Part shown: positions 1 through 10,883 of the stretch, piece by piece
How the letters are laid out: every line of letters starts with the position of its first letter
Numbering within the stretch: position 1 is the first letter of the stretch
NCBI RefSeq assembly: GCF_000972845.2
Contig: NC_040017.1
Coordinates: forward strand, 24,451,606 to 24,515,605
Length of the DNA: 64,000 nucleotides
Direction: 5' to 3'
From: Larimichthys crocea
Taxonomy: Eukaryota > Chordata > Actinopteri > Sciaenidae
Notes under the pieces: generated by a model
Seen by the model: only the letters and a program-made list of their open reading frames with translations
What the model was told of the DNA's origin: nothing
The model's database searches: none
Translations under genes and position numbers: made by a program

Positions 1-149
1 TCTCTATGTGCCACATGCTACAGGACCTACTCAGTGAAGGCTTTGGGTCTTTTTTATAGTAGAACTCTCATTTAGTATTTTGAAAGACACATTTTATATT
101 TTAGAACAGTTGGCAGTACATCATGCAAGTTTTGTTGTACTTAAAAAAA

Positions 150-1111
150 TTGTCGAATAAACAACTCTTGGTTGTTGGTGAAGGTCATTCTTGCGCATTA
201 TAGGGAGATAAACCATTGTTGTTGCTAAGTTTGTAAATTGGTGATATTTTTTTGCAGCAACTCGTTTGCTTCACTAACTTTTTTCAGAAAGGAGTGCTTC
301 TACACAATCTACAGCGACTCAATACGTGTATTATGCTGTTTTACACTTTCTGTCGTGATATTTCATGTTAGTTCATGTCTGATATCCCTCCCTCCATCTT
401 GTGACCACGTGTTCTGGATTTGCCATGCAGGTTTGGTGTAGTGTTCATTATGCTCTTGTTGTGGTATCGGTTATAATATAGTTTCAAACAACAGTTTACG
501 CTGACGTGCAATGAGCCCTGGTGAGCGATATGTGGGCCCCTCATGCACTCGCCTGCGTCATGCTCAAGCTGTGTCCACACGCAGCACTATGCATTGCAGA
601 TCTTCATCATTCAACGGCCTCAGCTCGTGCCCTGCTTGTTTTCCCCTCCACATCTTTGCATCAGCTCTTTTAGTTGTACAACACCCATGACGTTATGTTC
701 TCAAGATTGTTATGTTTGTATGATGGCAAGATCATGTTATCATCAGCCGTATACAGAGGTTTACTTCTTGATTATCGGTTATCATCATTTTTTTTCTGAG
801 TTAAAATCATGAATATGGCCAAAGCGTGCATCAGGAGAGGATAAAAAGTCGTCATGGAAATGGCTAGAACAGTAATCTTCATGGGTTTCCAGCTGCTTGT
901 GCTCGGTCTCAATACAGTTGTGCGACTCCATCATGAAAGCACGTCTGCGATCATGTATTTATTGTATTTGCTGTCAGGGGGTTGTCTAACCTTCATAGTA
1001 TGGGTCGTACTCCGAAATGTCTGACGTCTCTATTTATGGGCCTCAGAGAGAATGAAACATTTTCTCCAAGCACTGAAAAATGTCTTTGGCTTGTAGTAAA
1101 AGAAAGTTTGA
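150..1111 (+). pseudogene. Odorant receptor 131-2-like copy, broken (left palindrome arm)
   Basis: Base for base this stretch follows the intact receptor at 8299-9216, including its 5' flank and the end of the coding region. The start codon position reads TTG, and many single-base insertions and deletions shift the frame, so no long reading frame survives. Substitutions are also present, but small indels dominate, which looks more like uncorrected long-read error than slow decay. It is the mirror partner of the minus-strand copy at 3269-4169. It may be one real gene read twice, a poorly polished true copy, or a genuine pseudogene. Confidence 0.8.
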
Positions 1112-3268
1112 CAAATTGATTATTTGCATGTGATGTAGATTACTGACTGTCCTGCCTCTCATTTGTGACATGAGTATTTAAAGAAATTTTCATTTTACTA
1201 TGTTATTATTAGAATTGGCTGTGACGGTTAATTGTCATTCAGTTACATTGAACACTACTGTTGTTTTTGTTTGCATAATTCATCATCCTCCATAGTTTAA
1301 ATTTTATGGCAGTGTGATGAGGTTGATGTATTCATTTTTGGTTTTAGATCTTCCAACATCCAGCCTAGAATACAGATATGACAAACTATGTACAATAAAC
1401 AACTGCTAGTGCCGCATTTGTTTTTCGGTGCTGTTTAATATGTAGGTTGTAAAGTTTTATCAGCAGTGTAAATACTCACAAAACAAGACTCAAAATATAC
1501 AGTATGCTTTGAGAAAGAAATGTATACAAGGAGAAAAAAAGAAGTAGAGAAGACAAAGTACAATGCACTTACACTTACTCACCAGCAACTACAGTGAATG
1601 ACACCATCATCACCCCCCTGAGCTCCTGAGACAGAATATCATGAATGGAGTTACTTAGTTTGCAAGTCAACACTTATCTCTGAGTCGTGATCAAAGAACA
1701 GTAGTTAAAATACTCCAAAGACAGACAGGATGAATGATTATAAAGTACATTTAAATTACTTTTGGCCTATCAACTCGATTTGATTGCCACTGAGAGGGAC
1801 ACTAAGCAGACAAGTGTAATGATTGACACTGAGTGTTATCTTAGCTGTTGCTTGTTGTTTGGTTTAGCTGCTGCTATTGTTTTTGCTCTTTGGTCAGAAA
1901 ATAATGAAGATGAAAAAGACATGAATACTTTATATTATAGATATAAACAATAACATGAGAAATATAATATACGGGGGAGACAATGCAAATCCACGAGAAA
2001 GGTCCCCTGCCGGGGTTCAAAAGAGGAACTTCTGGCGTTGAAGGCCGACAGTGGCTTAACCTATGCTCCGCACCATACGTGCAGTATTTAGGATGTATAT
2101 TGTATATCGTATACTTTCAGCTCATGTTACTACATCTATGTCTGTATGTAACATCAAGACATCAAGAGCAATGTAAAAGTGTAAACTCACTGGGAAAAAA
2201 AAAAAAAATTTTTTTTTTTTTTCCCAGTGAGTTTACACTTTTACATTGCTCTTGATGTCTTGATGTTACATACAGACATAGATGTAGTAACATGAGCTGA
2301 AAGTATACGATATACAATATACATCCTAAATACTGCACGGTTGTGCATAAGGTTTACACTGTGGCCTCCACAGCCAGACAGTCCCTTTTGAACCCCGGCA
2401 GGGCCTTTCTGTGGAGTTTGCGTTTCTCCCCCGTAATTCTATTTTCATGTTTGTTTATTTAAATATAAAGTATTCATGTCGTTTCATCTCATTCATTTTC
2501 TGACAAAGAGCAAAACAATGCAGCAGCTAGAATACCAAACAAAAGCAACAGCTAAGTACAACTCAGTGTATCATTACACTGTCTGCTAGTGTCCCTCCCT
2601 CAGTGGCAATCAAATGGGTTGTAGGCCAAAAGCAATTTAAACTGTACTCTTATATATCATCCTGTCTGTCTTTGGGAGTATTTAACTACTGTTCTTTTGA
2701 CAGACTACAGAAAGTGTTGACTTGCATAAGAACTCCATTCATGATCTTTACTGTCCGGAGCTCAAGGGGGTGATGATGGTGTCATTCATGTGTTGCTATT
2801 GTGTAAGTGTAGTGATACATGTACTTTGTCTTCTCTACTTCTTTTTTTCTCCTGCTATACATTTCTTTCTCCAAAGCATACTGTATATTTGAGTCATGTT
2901 GTGTGAAGTATTTAAATGCTGATAAAACTTTACAACCTTACATATAACAGCACCGAAAAACAAAGAGGCATAGCAGTTGTTTATTGTACATAGTTTGTCC
3001 ATATCTGTATCTAGGCTTGGATGCTTGGAAGATCTGCAAAACCAAAATATATACATCAACTCATCACACTGCATAAAAATTAATAATGGAGGATGAGGAA
3101 TTATGCAACCAAAAACACACAGTAGTGTTCAATTGTAACTTGAATGACAATACAGTCACACGCCAAATTTAATAATAAACATAGAAAATGAAACATTCTT
3201 TTAAATACTCATGTCCAAATGAAGTGCAGACAGCTCAGTAATCTACATCAATCAAATAATCAATATTG

Positions 3269-4169
3269 TCAAATTTTCTTTTTACAAGCCAAAGACATTT
3301 TTCAGTGCTTGAGAAAATGTTCATCTCTGAGGCCCCTAAATAAGAGGACTCAGACATTTGGAGTAAGACCAATAATATGAAGTAGGACAACCTGACATGG
3401 TAAATAACATTAAATGAAATCGAAGCAGGTGCTTTCTATGATGGGGAGTCCACAAACTGTATGAGACAGACAAGCGCTGGAAACCATGAAGAATTACTGT
3501 TCTGAGCCCTTTCCATGACGACTTTTTATCCTCTCCTGCATGCCCGCTTTGGCAATTCATGATTTAATCAGAAAATAAAATGATGATAACCATAATCAAG
3601 AAGTAAAACTCTTGTACGGCTGAAGATAACATGATCCTGCATCTATACAACATAAAAATCTTGATGGACATATCATGGGTGTTTGTACAACTAAAAGAGC
3701 TGATGCAAGAAAGGTGGAGGAGAATAACAATCAGGGTACAGAGCTGAGGCCGTGAATGATGAGGATGCAATGCATAGTGCTGGTGTGGAGCACAGCTCAG
3801 CATGACGCAGGGGCATGCAGAGGCCCACATATCGCTCCAGGGTCATTGCGTCAGAGTAACTGGTTGTAACTATATTATACACAAATACCACAACAGAGTA
3901 ATGACACAATCCAAACTTGCATGGGAAATCCAACATCGGCCAAGATGAGGAGGATATCAGACATGACTAACATCAAACTATCAGACAGAAGTGTAACAGC
4001 AAATAAGATGTTCGCGTGTAGTTGTGTAAGAAGCCTCCTTTTGAAAAAAGTTAGTGAAGCAAAGAGTTGATGCAAAGAAATATCACAAATAAAAACTGCA
4101 ACAACAATGGTTTATCTCCTATAATGCAGCAGGAAGACCTTACCAACAACCAAGAGTGTTTATAGACAT
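3269..4169 (-). pseudogene. Odorant receptor 131-2-like copy, broken (right palindrome arm)
   Basis: Reverse-complement copy of the group A receptors, with a start codon at 4167-4169 and a stop equivalent at 3269-3271. Fragments of receptor protein appear in three different frames (about 3336-3560, 3564-3830 and 3875-4075), each ending at a small indel. Recognisable pieces include the TM1-TM2 loop, the LERYVGLCMPLRHAEL region after TM3, and part of the TM6-TM7 region. The indels differ from those in the 150-1111 arm, as expected for independent sequencing errors on the two passes of one molecule. The copy cannot encode a receptor as written. Confidence 0.8.
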
Positions 4170-5587
4170 AATTTTTTTTTAAGTAAACACCAACTTGCAG
4201 ATGTACTGCCAACTGTTCTAATATTAAATGTGTCTTTCAACATACAAATAGAGATTTTCGTATATAAAAAGACCAAACCTTCACTGAGTGGTCTAGCACT
4301 GTGGAACAAAGACAGATGGAGTGGCTGGAGGTCTTAGCGTGTTCTGCCAGGGCTCTGCATAAACCTTTATAGGAGTGATGATATCCAAAAGAAGTAACAG
4401 CTATTAAACTCACCACAGTGTCGTCATTGCCACAATCTATAGTGTCCTCAGTAGCTGTCTCTAGACAATGTAGTCTGTAATTCCATGGTCAAGGTAAACT
4501 TCATTACGCCCAGATGGAAATTGGGGTGGTTCCTTGTAAAGACAGATAGAAAATTCAAATATAATACCCCAAATCCCTAAAAACCCACACGATAACATAC
4601 ACATATGCACATATACACTCACTTTTATTTGCCAGGGTTATGTGCACACAGTGAGTTTACACTTTACACGTTGCTCTGATGTCTTGATGTACCTACAGGA
4701 CATAAGAAGTAAGACATGGAGCTTGAAGTAAGATATATATATATATATATAAAATCGCACGGTGGTGCAGAGGTTGCACTGTCGCCTCACAGCCAGACAG
4801 TTCCCTTTTTTGAAACCCGGCAGGTGGCCTTTCTATGTGGAGTTTGCATGTTCTCCCCCGTATTATTATTTTTCATGTTATGTTATATTAACTTACATAT
4901 AACGTATCATGTCTTTCATCTCATTCATTTTGCTGCAAAGAGCAAAAAAAAATAGCAAGCAGCTAGATACAACAAAGCAACAGCTAATCAAACTCAGTGT
5001 ATCATTGACCACTTTCTGCTAGTGTCCTCCCTCAGTGGCAATCAATGAGGTTGTAGGCCAAAAGCAATTTAAACTGTACTATTATAATCATCATCCTGTC
5101 TGTCTTGGAGTATTAACTACTGTCTCTTTTGAGCAGACTCAGAGAAGTGTTACTTGCAATAAGAACTCCATTCCTGTCTACTGTCTCAGGAGCTCAAGGG
5201 GGTGATGATGGTGCATTCACTGTAGTGCTGTGTGTGTAAGTGTAGTGTACATTGCACTTTGTCTTCTTACTTCTTTTTTCTCTCTGTATACATTTCTTTC
5301 CTCAAAGCCTACTGTTATTTGAGTCATTGTTGTGTAAAGTATTAAAATGTGATAAAACTTTACAACTACATATAAACAGCACCGAAAACAAATGAGGCAT
5401 AGCAGTTGGTTTTATTGTACATTAGTTTGTCCAATATCTTATCTAGGCTTGGGCTTGGAAGTCTTAAAACCAAAATTCATCAATCAACATAATCACACAC
5501 ACTGCATAAAAACTAAAATGGGCGGATGTGAATTATGCACAAAAAACAACAGTAGTGTTGCATTGTAAACTTGAAGACATCAATACA
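4170..5587 (-). repeat. Reverse-complement OR flanks (5' flank, then the tail of another unit)
   Basis: Read on the minus strand, 4170-4640 matches the upstream flank of the group A receptors (compare 7740-8298). About 4640-5587 matches the downstream flank of another unit (compare about 9300-10280), including the TA-rich stretch near 4730 and the segment with the unit's conserved CCCCGTAT/GGTTC context. Small indels relative to the plus-strand copies are frequent. No gene is present. The region joins the broken OR copy to the minisatellite-bounded element at 5588. Confidence 0.7.
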
Positions 5588-5619
5588 GTCACAGCAAGCT
5601 TATAATAGTAAATATATGG

Positions 5620-5815
5620 AATGAAGTCTGAATATATTGAACGAAACCTTGAATATATGGAATGAAACTTTGAATGTATTGAATGAAGTCTGAATATATT
5701 GAATGAAACCTTGAATATATTGAATGAAGTCTGAATATATTAAACGAAACCTTAAATATATTGAATGAAACATTGAATATATGGAATGAAACTTTGAATA
5801 TATTGAATGAAACTT
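5620..5815 (-). repeat. Minisatellite, 20-21 bp unit, minus orientation
   Basis: About nine to ten copies of a unit with the core TGAATATATTGAATGAA, varying in the AACCTTG, AACTTTG and AGTCTG linker. It is the inverted partner of the array at 7309-7545. The regular period leaves more than one frame free of stops, which explains the artefactual reading frame over it. Confidence 0.85.
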
Positions 5816-6106
5816 GACTGACGTCAGACTTCACGGCATCTTGTGTAACGTGTGGATGCTATAGCTAAAAGTGAGTGACAACGAGTCAGTCCGCTCACAT
5901 TCTCGTTGCAGCAATATTAAACTATGAGGACATCATTAACACTGCATGTACGGGCCAAAATCCCGCCGATATCCCTGATCAATACCGTTTTCCTGACAAA
6001 GAGGTTCGCTCCCTTTTAATCGTGGAAGACAGGCCAGGCAGCTGTTTATCAGGCCAACCTCAGCATGCCTTCAACCTCACAGGAGAGCCCCACAACACCC
6101 AGTGCA

Positions 6107-6725
6107 GGCTCGGACTGGCAGTCTGTGCTACCTGGCAAATGCCAGATGGGCCGGTCCATCTCGGCCACATTTGGGCCGGTGGCCTCCGGTGTTTTTTTGT
6201 ATGTATGTATTTGTTATTTTGTAGCCTTTGCAACATTTGCCCAGCAGCCCAAAATGGACTTGCGGCCCATTTGCATCCATTTGGAATAGGCTTTGGATTG
6301 CACTGGCTAATATCGGTTAATATTTGCCTCTTCATGACAGGTTCAGAAGTTACGATTTACACCCCCCCTCCCCTGCCCCCTCAAATGGATGCATCCATGC
6401 AGCCGCTAGGTTTATGTGAAACCGAAACAGGGATAGACTCATATACAGTCTATAGATAAACTTCATACTGTATGTTGCACGAATATTAATTACAATAAAT
6501 TATGGATGACAGAGGTTCTAAAAAGAGGAAAGGAGGAGCAGAGAAAATCCGAGTTAAGATGCGGAAAAGGGCCACACAGGTCGGGAGTCAAACCTGCGCC
6601 TCCACAGCGAGTCTTCGCATATAGAGCTGCTGCTTAAGCTACCGAGCTAAACACCAGAAGTGTCTAATGGTGGGCCGGTCCAGAGAAAAAATGCCAGGGC
6701 CGGATTTTGTTCCTAGTCCGACCCG
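6107..6725. mobile_element. Probable non-autonomous DNA element with GGNTCGGACT-type ends
   Basis: The left edge (GGCTCGGACTGG, from 6107) and the reverse complement of the right edge (CCTAGTCCGACCC, to about 6724) match, and TGGGCCGGTCC occurs close inside both ends. Stretches with a GGTCGGACTGGC start and a GGTGGGCCGG motif are widespread in fish genomes from general knowledge. The interior has no coding capacity that I trust. The limits and family are uncertain. Confidence 0.4.
6575..6660 (-). repeat. tRNA-like sequence with A and B boxes (probable SINE head)
   Basis: On the minus strand the segment reads TTTAGCTCGGTAGCTTAAGC, an A-box-like stretch, followed about 40 bases later by GGTTTGACTCC, a close match to the Pol III B box. 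It cannot be folded into a clean cloverleaf with a proper acceptor stem, so I read it as a tRNA-derived SINE remnant and not a working tRNA gene. It lies inside the element at 6107-6725. Confidence 0.45.
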
Positions 6726-7308
6726 GACCCACGGTACAATCTCCACCCATACACAAGAAAGGGTCCAAGACACTGTATGGTTAGCTTGATATAGTTTTCA
6801 GGTGATTTAATGAAGGTAAAACACAGAGAATGGCCGTGCGTAATGGCACTGCTCTCTGACGCGGCACTTCTCCGGGACTGGAGAAGCTGCTGCGGCTACA
6901 GGGATTTCATGAATTGAAAGAGAAGCTCTTCATAAATTGTTTAGATACAATAAGCATTACCCACATTCATAGACCAATGCAGGGTGAATATTTAGTTTAG
7001 TATTGAACGTATTTTATGATCCGCGACACATTGTCAGCTTTGGGCACGCTACTCACACAGCGGACTGCGGACAGACAGACAAATGCATAATGAGATTATG
7101 GCGAAACTTTATGCCTGCTGTAGGCCTGCCACGGTTAAAAATTGAGCGAACTTTTTCGGGAGGATTTCGGCACGCATTCGCCAGTGTATTTATCATGTCC
7201 TCATTGCTTAATATCGCTGCAACTAGATTGCGGGCGGCCTGACTGTCTTTCGCTTTAACAGACTGTTACACAGGATGGCTGCAGGCACTGCCGCAAAGTC
7301 TGACGTCA

Positions 7309-7545
7309 GTGAAGTTTCATTCAATATATTCAAGGTTTCATTCAATATATTCAGAGTTTCATTCAATATATTCAAGGTTCACTCAATATATTCAAAGTTT
7401 CATTCCATATATTCAGACTTCATTCAATATATTCAAGGTTTCATTCAATATATTCAGACTTCATTCAATATATTCAGACTTCATTCAATATATTCAAAGT
7501 TTCATTCAATATATTCAAGGTTCACTCCATATATTCAAAGTTTCA
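7309..7545 (+). repeat. Minisatellite, 20-21 bp unit, plus orientation
   Basis: About eleven copies of a 20-21 bp unit such as TTTCATTCAATATATTCAAGG, with TTCACTC and GACTTC variants. It is the inverted partner of 5620-5815. Two overlapping frames are open across it, giving low-complexity peptides of the NIFKVSF and FHSIYSR kind that should not be taken for genes. Confidence 0.88.
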
Positions 7546-7557
7546 ATTTCCTGAATG

Positions 7558-8298
7558 GCATGCCATAATAAAGGTAAGATATATATATATATACATCTTA
7601 CTTTTCAAGCTCTAGGCTGCTCTGGCATTACGGAGAGCCTTCCTGTATGTTTTGAGCAAAGTGTAAAGTGTAAACTCACTGTGTGCACATACACCTGGCC
7701 AATAAAAGTGAGTTTACAGTATGTGCATATGTGTATGTATCTGTGTGCTAAATACTCCAAGACAGACATAATGATGATTATAATATTACAGTTTAAATTG
7801 CTTTTGGCCTACAACCTCGATTTGATAAATAAAAAGTGATAAAAGTGAGTGTATGTGCATATGTGTATGTATCTGTGTGTGTTTTCGGGATTTGTGGGGA
7901 TTATATTTGAATTTCTATCTGTCTTTACAATGAACCACCCCAATTTCAAAATTTGGCATAATAACGTTTACCTTGACCATGACAGACTACATTTGTCTAG
8001 AGACAGCTACTGAGGGACACTAGCAGATTGTGGCAATGACGACACTGTGGTGAGTTTAATTAGCTGTTACTCTGTTTGTATACTCATCACTCCTATAAAG
8101 GTGTTATGCAGAGCCCTGGCTCAGAACATTGCTAAGACCTCCAGCCGCTCCATCTGTCTTATGTGCCACAGTGCTACCACTCAGTGAAGGGTTTGGTCTT
8201 TTTATGATACGAATCTCAATTTGTATTTGAAAGACACATTTAATTATTAGAACAGTTGCAGTACATCAGCAAGTTGTGTTTACTTAAAAAGAAAAATT
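7558..8298 (+). repeat. Upstream flank of the first intact group A OR, shared by paralogs
   Basis: This contains a short TA run near 7580, then unit sequence repeated before each group A receptor. A conserved stretch around 8030-8150 recurs near 10620-10740 and 12460-12590. It includes ACACTGTG followed by GTGAGT (donor-like, 8050-8055), and a TAATTATTAG acceptor-like tail ends at 8250, about 50 bases before the start codon. A non-coding first exon with an intron of about 200 bases is a plausible inference. No protein gene is seen. Confidence 0.5.
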
Positions 8299-9216
8299 AT
8301 GTCTAATAACAGCTCTTTGGTTGGTGGTAAGGTCATTCTGCTGCATTATAGGGAGATAATCATTGTTGTGCAGGTTTTATTTGTGATATTTCTTTGCATC
8401 AACTCTTTGCTCATCATGACTTTTTTCAAAAAGGAGTGTTTCTACACAACTACACGCTACATCCTATTTGCTGTTACACTTCTGTCTGATAGTTTGATGT
8501 TAGTCATGTCTGATATCCTCCTCATCTTGGCCGAGTTTGGATTTCCCATGCAAGTTTGGATGTGTGTCATTATCTCTGTTGTGGTATTTGTGTATAATAT
8601 AGTTACACCAGTTACTCTGACAGCAATGACCCTGGAGCGATATGTGGCCATCTGCATGCCCCTGCGTCATGCTGAGCTGTGCTCCACACGCAGCACTATG
8701 CATTGCATCCTCATCATTCACGGCCTCAGCTCTGTACCCTGTATTGTTATTCTCTCCACCTTCTTTGCATCAGCCTCTTTTAGTTTGTACAAACAACCCA
8801 TGATATGTGCCATCAAGATTTTTATGTTGTATAGATGGCAGGATCATGTTATCTCAGCCGTACAAGAGTTTTACTTCTTGATTATGGTTATCATCATTTT
8901 ATTTTCTTATGTTAAAATCATGAAAGTGGCCAAAGCTGCATCAGGAGAGGATAAAAAGTCGTCATGGAAAGGGCTCAGAACAGTAATTCTTCATGGTTTC
9001 CAGCTGCTGCTCTGTCTCATCCAGTTGTGGACTCCATTCATAGAAAGCACTCTGCTTCGATTTGATTTAATGTTATTTGCTCATGTCAGGTTGTCTAACT
9101 TCATATTATTTGGTCTTACACCTAAATGTCTGAGTCCTCTCATTTATGGCCTCAGAGATGAAACATTTTCTCAAGCACTGAAAAACTTTTTTGGCTTGTA
9201 TAAAAGAAATATTTGA
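8299..9216 (+). CDS. Odorant receptor 131-2-like (group A, copy 1)
   Basis: Single-exon, 305-residue rhodopsin-type GPCR, expected in the cilia or microvilli of olfactory neurons and signalling through a G protein; the ligand is unknown. Seven hydrophobic segments are visible. Asn3 and Asn4 lie in glycosylation sequons at the N terminus. Cys89 at the start of TM3 is the usual disulfide cysteine. The DRY motif appears as LERYVAIC (Glu113-Arg114-Tyr115), and TM7 carries PLIYGLRD instead of NPxxY. The basic third intracellular loop (KVAKAASGEDKK) is shared by the whole cluster. The start at 8299 is chosen because all paralogs align from it. It differs from the next copy at about 22 of 305 residues, a recent tandem duplicate. 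The subfamily name comes from memory of teleost annotations. Confidence 0.93.
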   Translation: MSNNSSLVGGKVILLHYREIIIVVQVLFVIFLCINSLLIMTFFKKECFYTTTRYILFAVTLLSDSLMLVMSDILLILAEFGFPMQVWMCVIISVVVFVYNIVTPVTLTAMTLERYVAICMPLRHAELCSTRSTMHCILIIHGLSSVPCIVILSTFFASASFSLYKQPMICAIKIFMLYRWQDHVISAVQEFYFLIMVIIILFSYVKIMKVAKAASGEDKKSSWKGLRTVILHGFQLLLCLIQLWTPFIESTLLRFDLMLFAHVRLSNFILFGLTPKCLSPLIYGLRDETFSQALKNFFGLYKRNI

Positions 9217-10883
9217 CAATATTGATTATTTGATTGATGTAGATTACTGAATATGTCTGCCCTTAATTTTTCATATTAGTATTTAAAGAATGTTTCATTT
9301 TTATCTATGTTATTATTCTAATCTTGGCTGTGACTGTATTGTCATTCAAGTTACAATTGAACACTACTGTTGTTTTGTTGCATAATTCATCATCCTCCGT
9401 GTTTAAGTTTTATGCAGTGTTGATTATGTTGATTATGAAATTTTGGTTTTAGATCTTCCAAGCATCCAAGCCTAGATACAGATATGACAAACTATGCACA
9501 ATAAACAACTGCTATGCCTCATTTGTTTTCGGTGCTGTTTATATGTAAGTTGTAAAATTTTATCAGCATTTTAGATACGTCACAAACAATGACTCAAATA
9601 TACAGTATGCTTTGAGGAAAGAAATGTATACAGAGAGAAAAAAGAAGTAGAGAAGACAAAGTACAATGTACACTACACTTACACACACAGCACTACAGTG
9701 AATGACACCATCATCACCCCCCTTGAGCTCCTGAGACAGTAAAGATCAGGAATCGAGTTACTTTTTGCAAGTCAACACTTCTCTGAGTCTGCTCAAAAGA
9801 GACAGTAGTTAAATACTCCAAGACAGACAGAATGATGATTATAATAGTACAGTTTAAATTGCTTTTGGCCTACAACCTTGATTTGATTGCCACTGAGGGA
9901 GGGACACTAGCAGAAAGTGTAATGATGACACTGACTTTAATTAGCTGTTGCTTTGTTTGTATTCTAGCTGCTGCTATTTTTTTTGCTCTTTGTCAGAAAA
10001 TGAATGAAGATGATAGACATGAATACTTTATATTTATATATAAACATGACATGAATATAGAAATATACGGGGGAGAACATGCAAACTCCACATAGAAAGG
10101 CCCCTGCCGGGGTTCAAAAAAAGGAACTGTCTGGCTGTGAGGCGACAGTGCTAACCTCTGCACCACCGTGCAGCATTTTATATATATATATATATATCTT
10201 ACCTTTCAAGCTGCATGTCTTACATCTATGTCTGTATGTACATCAAGAGCAAATTTTAAAGTGTAAACTCACTGTGTGCACATACACCTGGCCAATAAAA
10301 GTGAGTGTATGTGCATATGTGTATGTATCTGTGTGCTAAATACTCCAAGACAGACACAATGATGATTATAATAGTACAGTTTAAATTCCTTTTGGCCTAC
10401 AACCTCGATTTGATAAATAAAAAGTGATAAAAGTGAGTGTATGTGCAAATGTGTATGTATCTGTGTGTGTTTTCGGGATTTGTGAGGATCATATTTGAAT
10501 TTCTATCTGTCTTTACAATTAACCACCCCAATTTCCATACTTGGCATAATAAAGTTTACCTTGGCCATGACAGACTACATTTGTCTAGAGACAGCTACTG
10601 AGGGACACTAGCAGATTGTGGCAATGACGACACTGTGGTGAGTTTAATTAGCTGTTACTCTGTTTGTATACTCATCACTCCTATAAAGGTGTTATGCAGA
10701 GCCCTGGCTCAGAACACTGCTAAGACCTCCAGCCACTCCATCTGTCTTATGTGTCACAATCCTAGACCACTCAGTGAAGGGTTTGGTCTTTTTATGATAC
10801 GAATCTCCATTTGTATTTGACAGACACATTTAATTATTAGAAGAGTTGGCAGTACAACAGCAAGTTGTGTTTACTTAAAAAAA
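9217..10883 (+). repeat. Tandem-unit flank between OR copies 1 and 2
   Basis: The 3' flank of copy 1 is near-identical to the 3' flank of copy 2 (11802-12390). It is followed by a segment containing a TA run near 10180 and then by the 5' flank of copy 2. A block of about 70 bases beginning AATACTCCAAGACAGAC occurs near 7747, 9816 and 10338, showing nested duplication inside the spacer. Reading frames here are short and not conserved. No gene is seen. Confidence 0.6.

Larger units (their letters stand above)
1..4420. repeat. Large inverted repeat (palindrome) around 2208/2209
   Basis: The sequence reads into an OR copy and its 3' flank up to 2208, then reads back as the reverse complement. 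The centre is a run of 14 A followed by 14 T with no spacer. The innermost 131 bp of each arm (2078-2208 and 2209-2339) are identical. Further out the arms still match (3' flank, OR, 5' flank) but with many independent one-base insertions and deletions. A perfect zero-spacer palindrome is hard to maintain in vivo and is typical of a fold-back long read, so I favour an assembly artefact over a tail-to-tail duplication. The outer limit near 4420 is approximate. Confidence 0.85.
5588..7557. mobile_element. Element-like segment bounded by inverted minisatellite arrays
   Basis: Two arrays built on a 20-21 bp unit with the core TTCAATATATTCA lie in opposite orientation: about 5620-5815 (minus) and 7309-7545 (plus). 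Just inside each array the inverted match continues through a TGACGTCA palindrome (5819-5826 and 7301-7308) into a GTTACACA-containing stretch. The layout looks like a DNA transposon with long terminal inverted repeats made of subrepeats. The interior (5835-7300) has only short reading frames; 7003-7242 (79 codons) is the longest tidy one and I do not recognise it. Outward of both arrays lie OR-unit flanks, but from different positions in the unit, so no clean target-site duplication is visible. No family assigned. Confidence 0.55.

Noticed and set aside
5875..6459. 194-codon plus-strand frame
   Set aside because: It runs across the edge of a dispersed element and a tRNA-like region, with no recognisable protein.
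6575..6660. A functional tRNA gene
   Set aside because: A and B boxes are present but there is no consistent acceptor or anticodon stem; a SINE head is more likely.
5620..7545. CRISPR-like regular repeats
   Set aside because: Units are contiguous with no unique spacers, and the genome is a vertebrate; these are minisatellites.
8457..8721. Repeated 66-73 codon minus-strand frames inside every OR
   Set aside because: They are antisense shadows kept open because the OR sequence itself is conserved.
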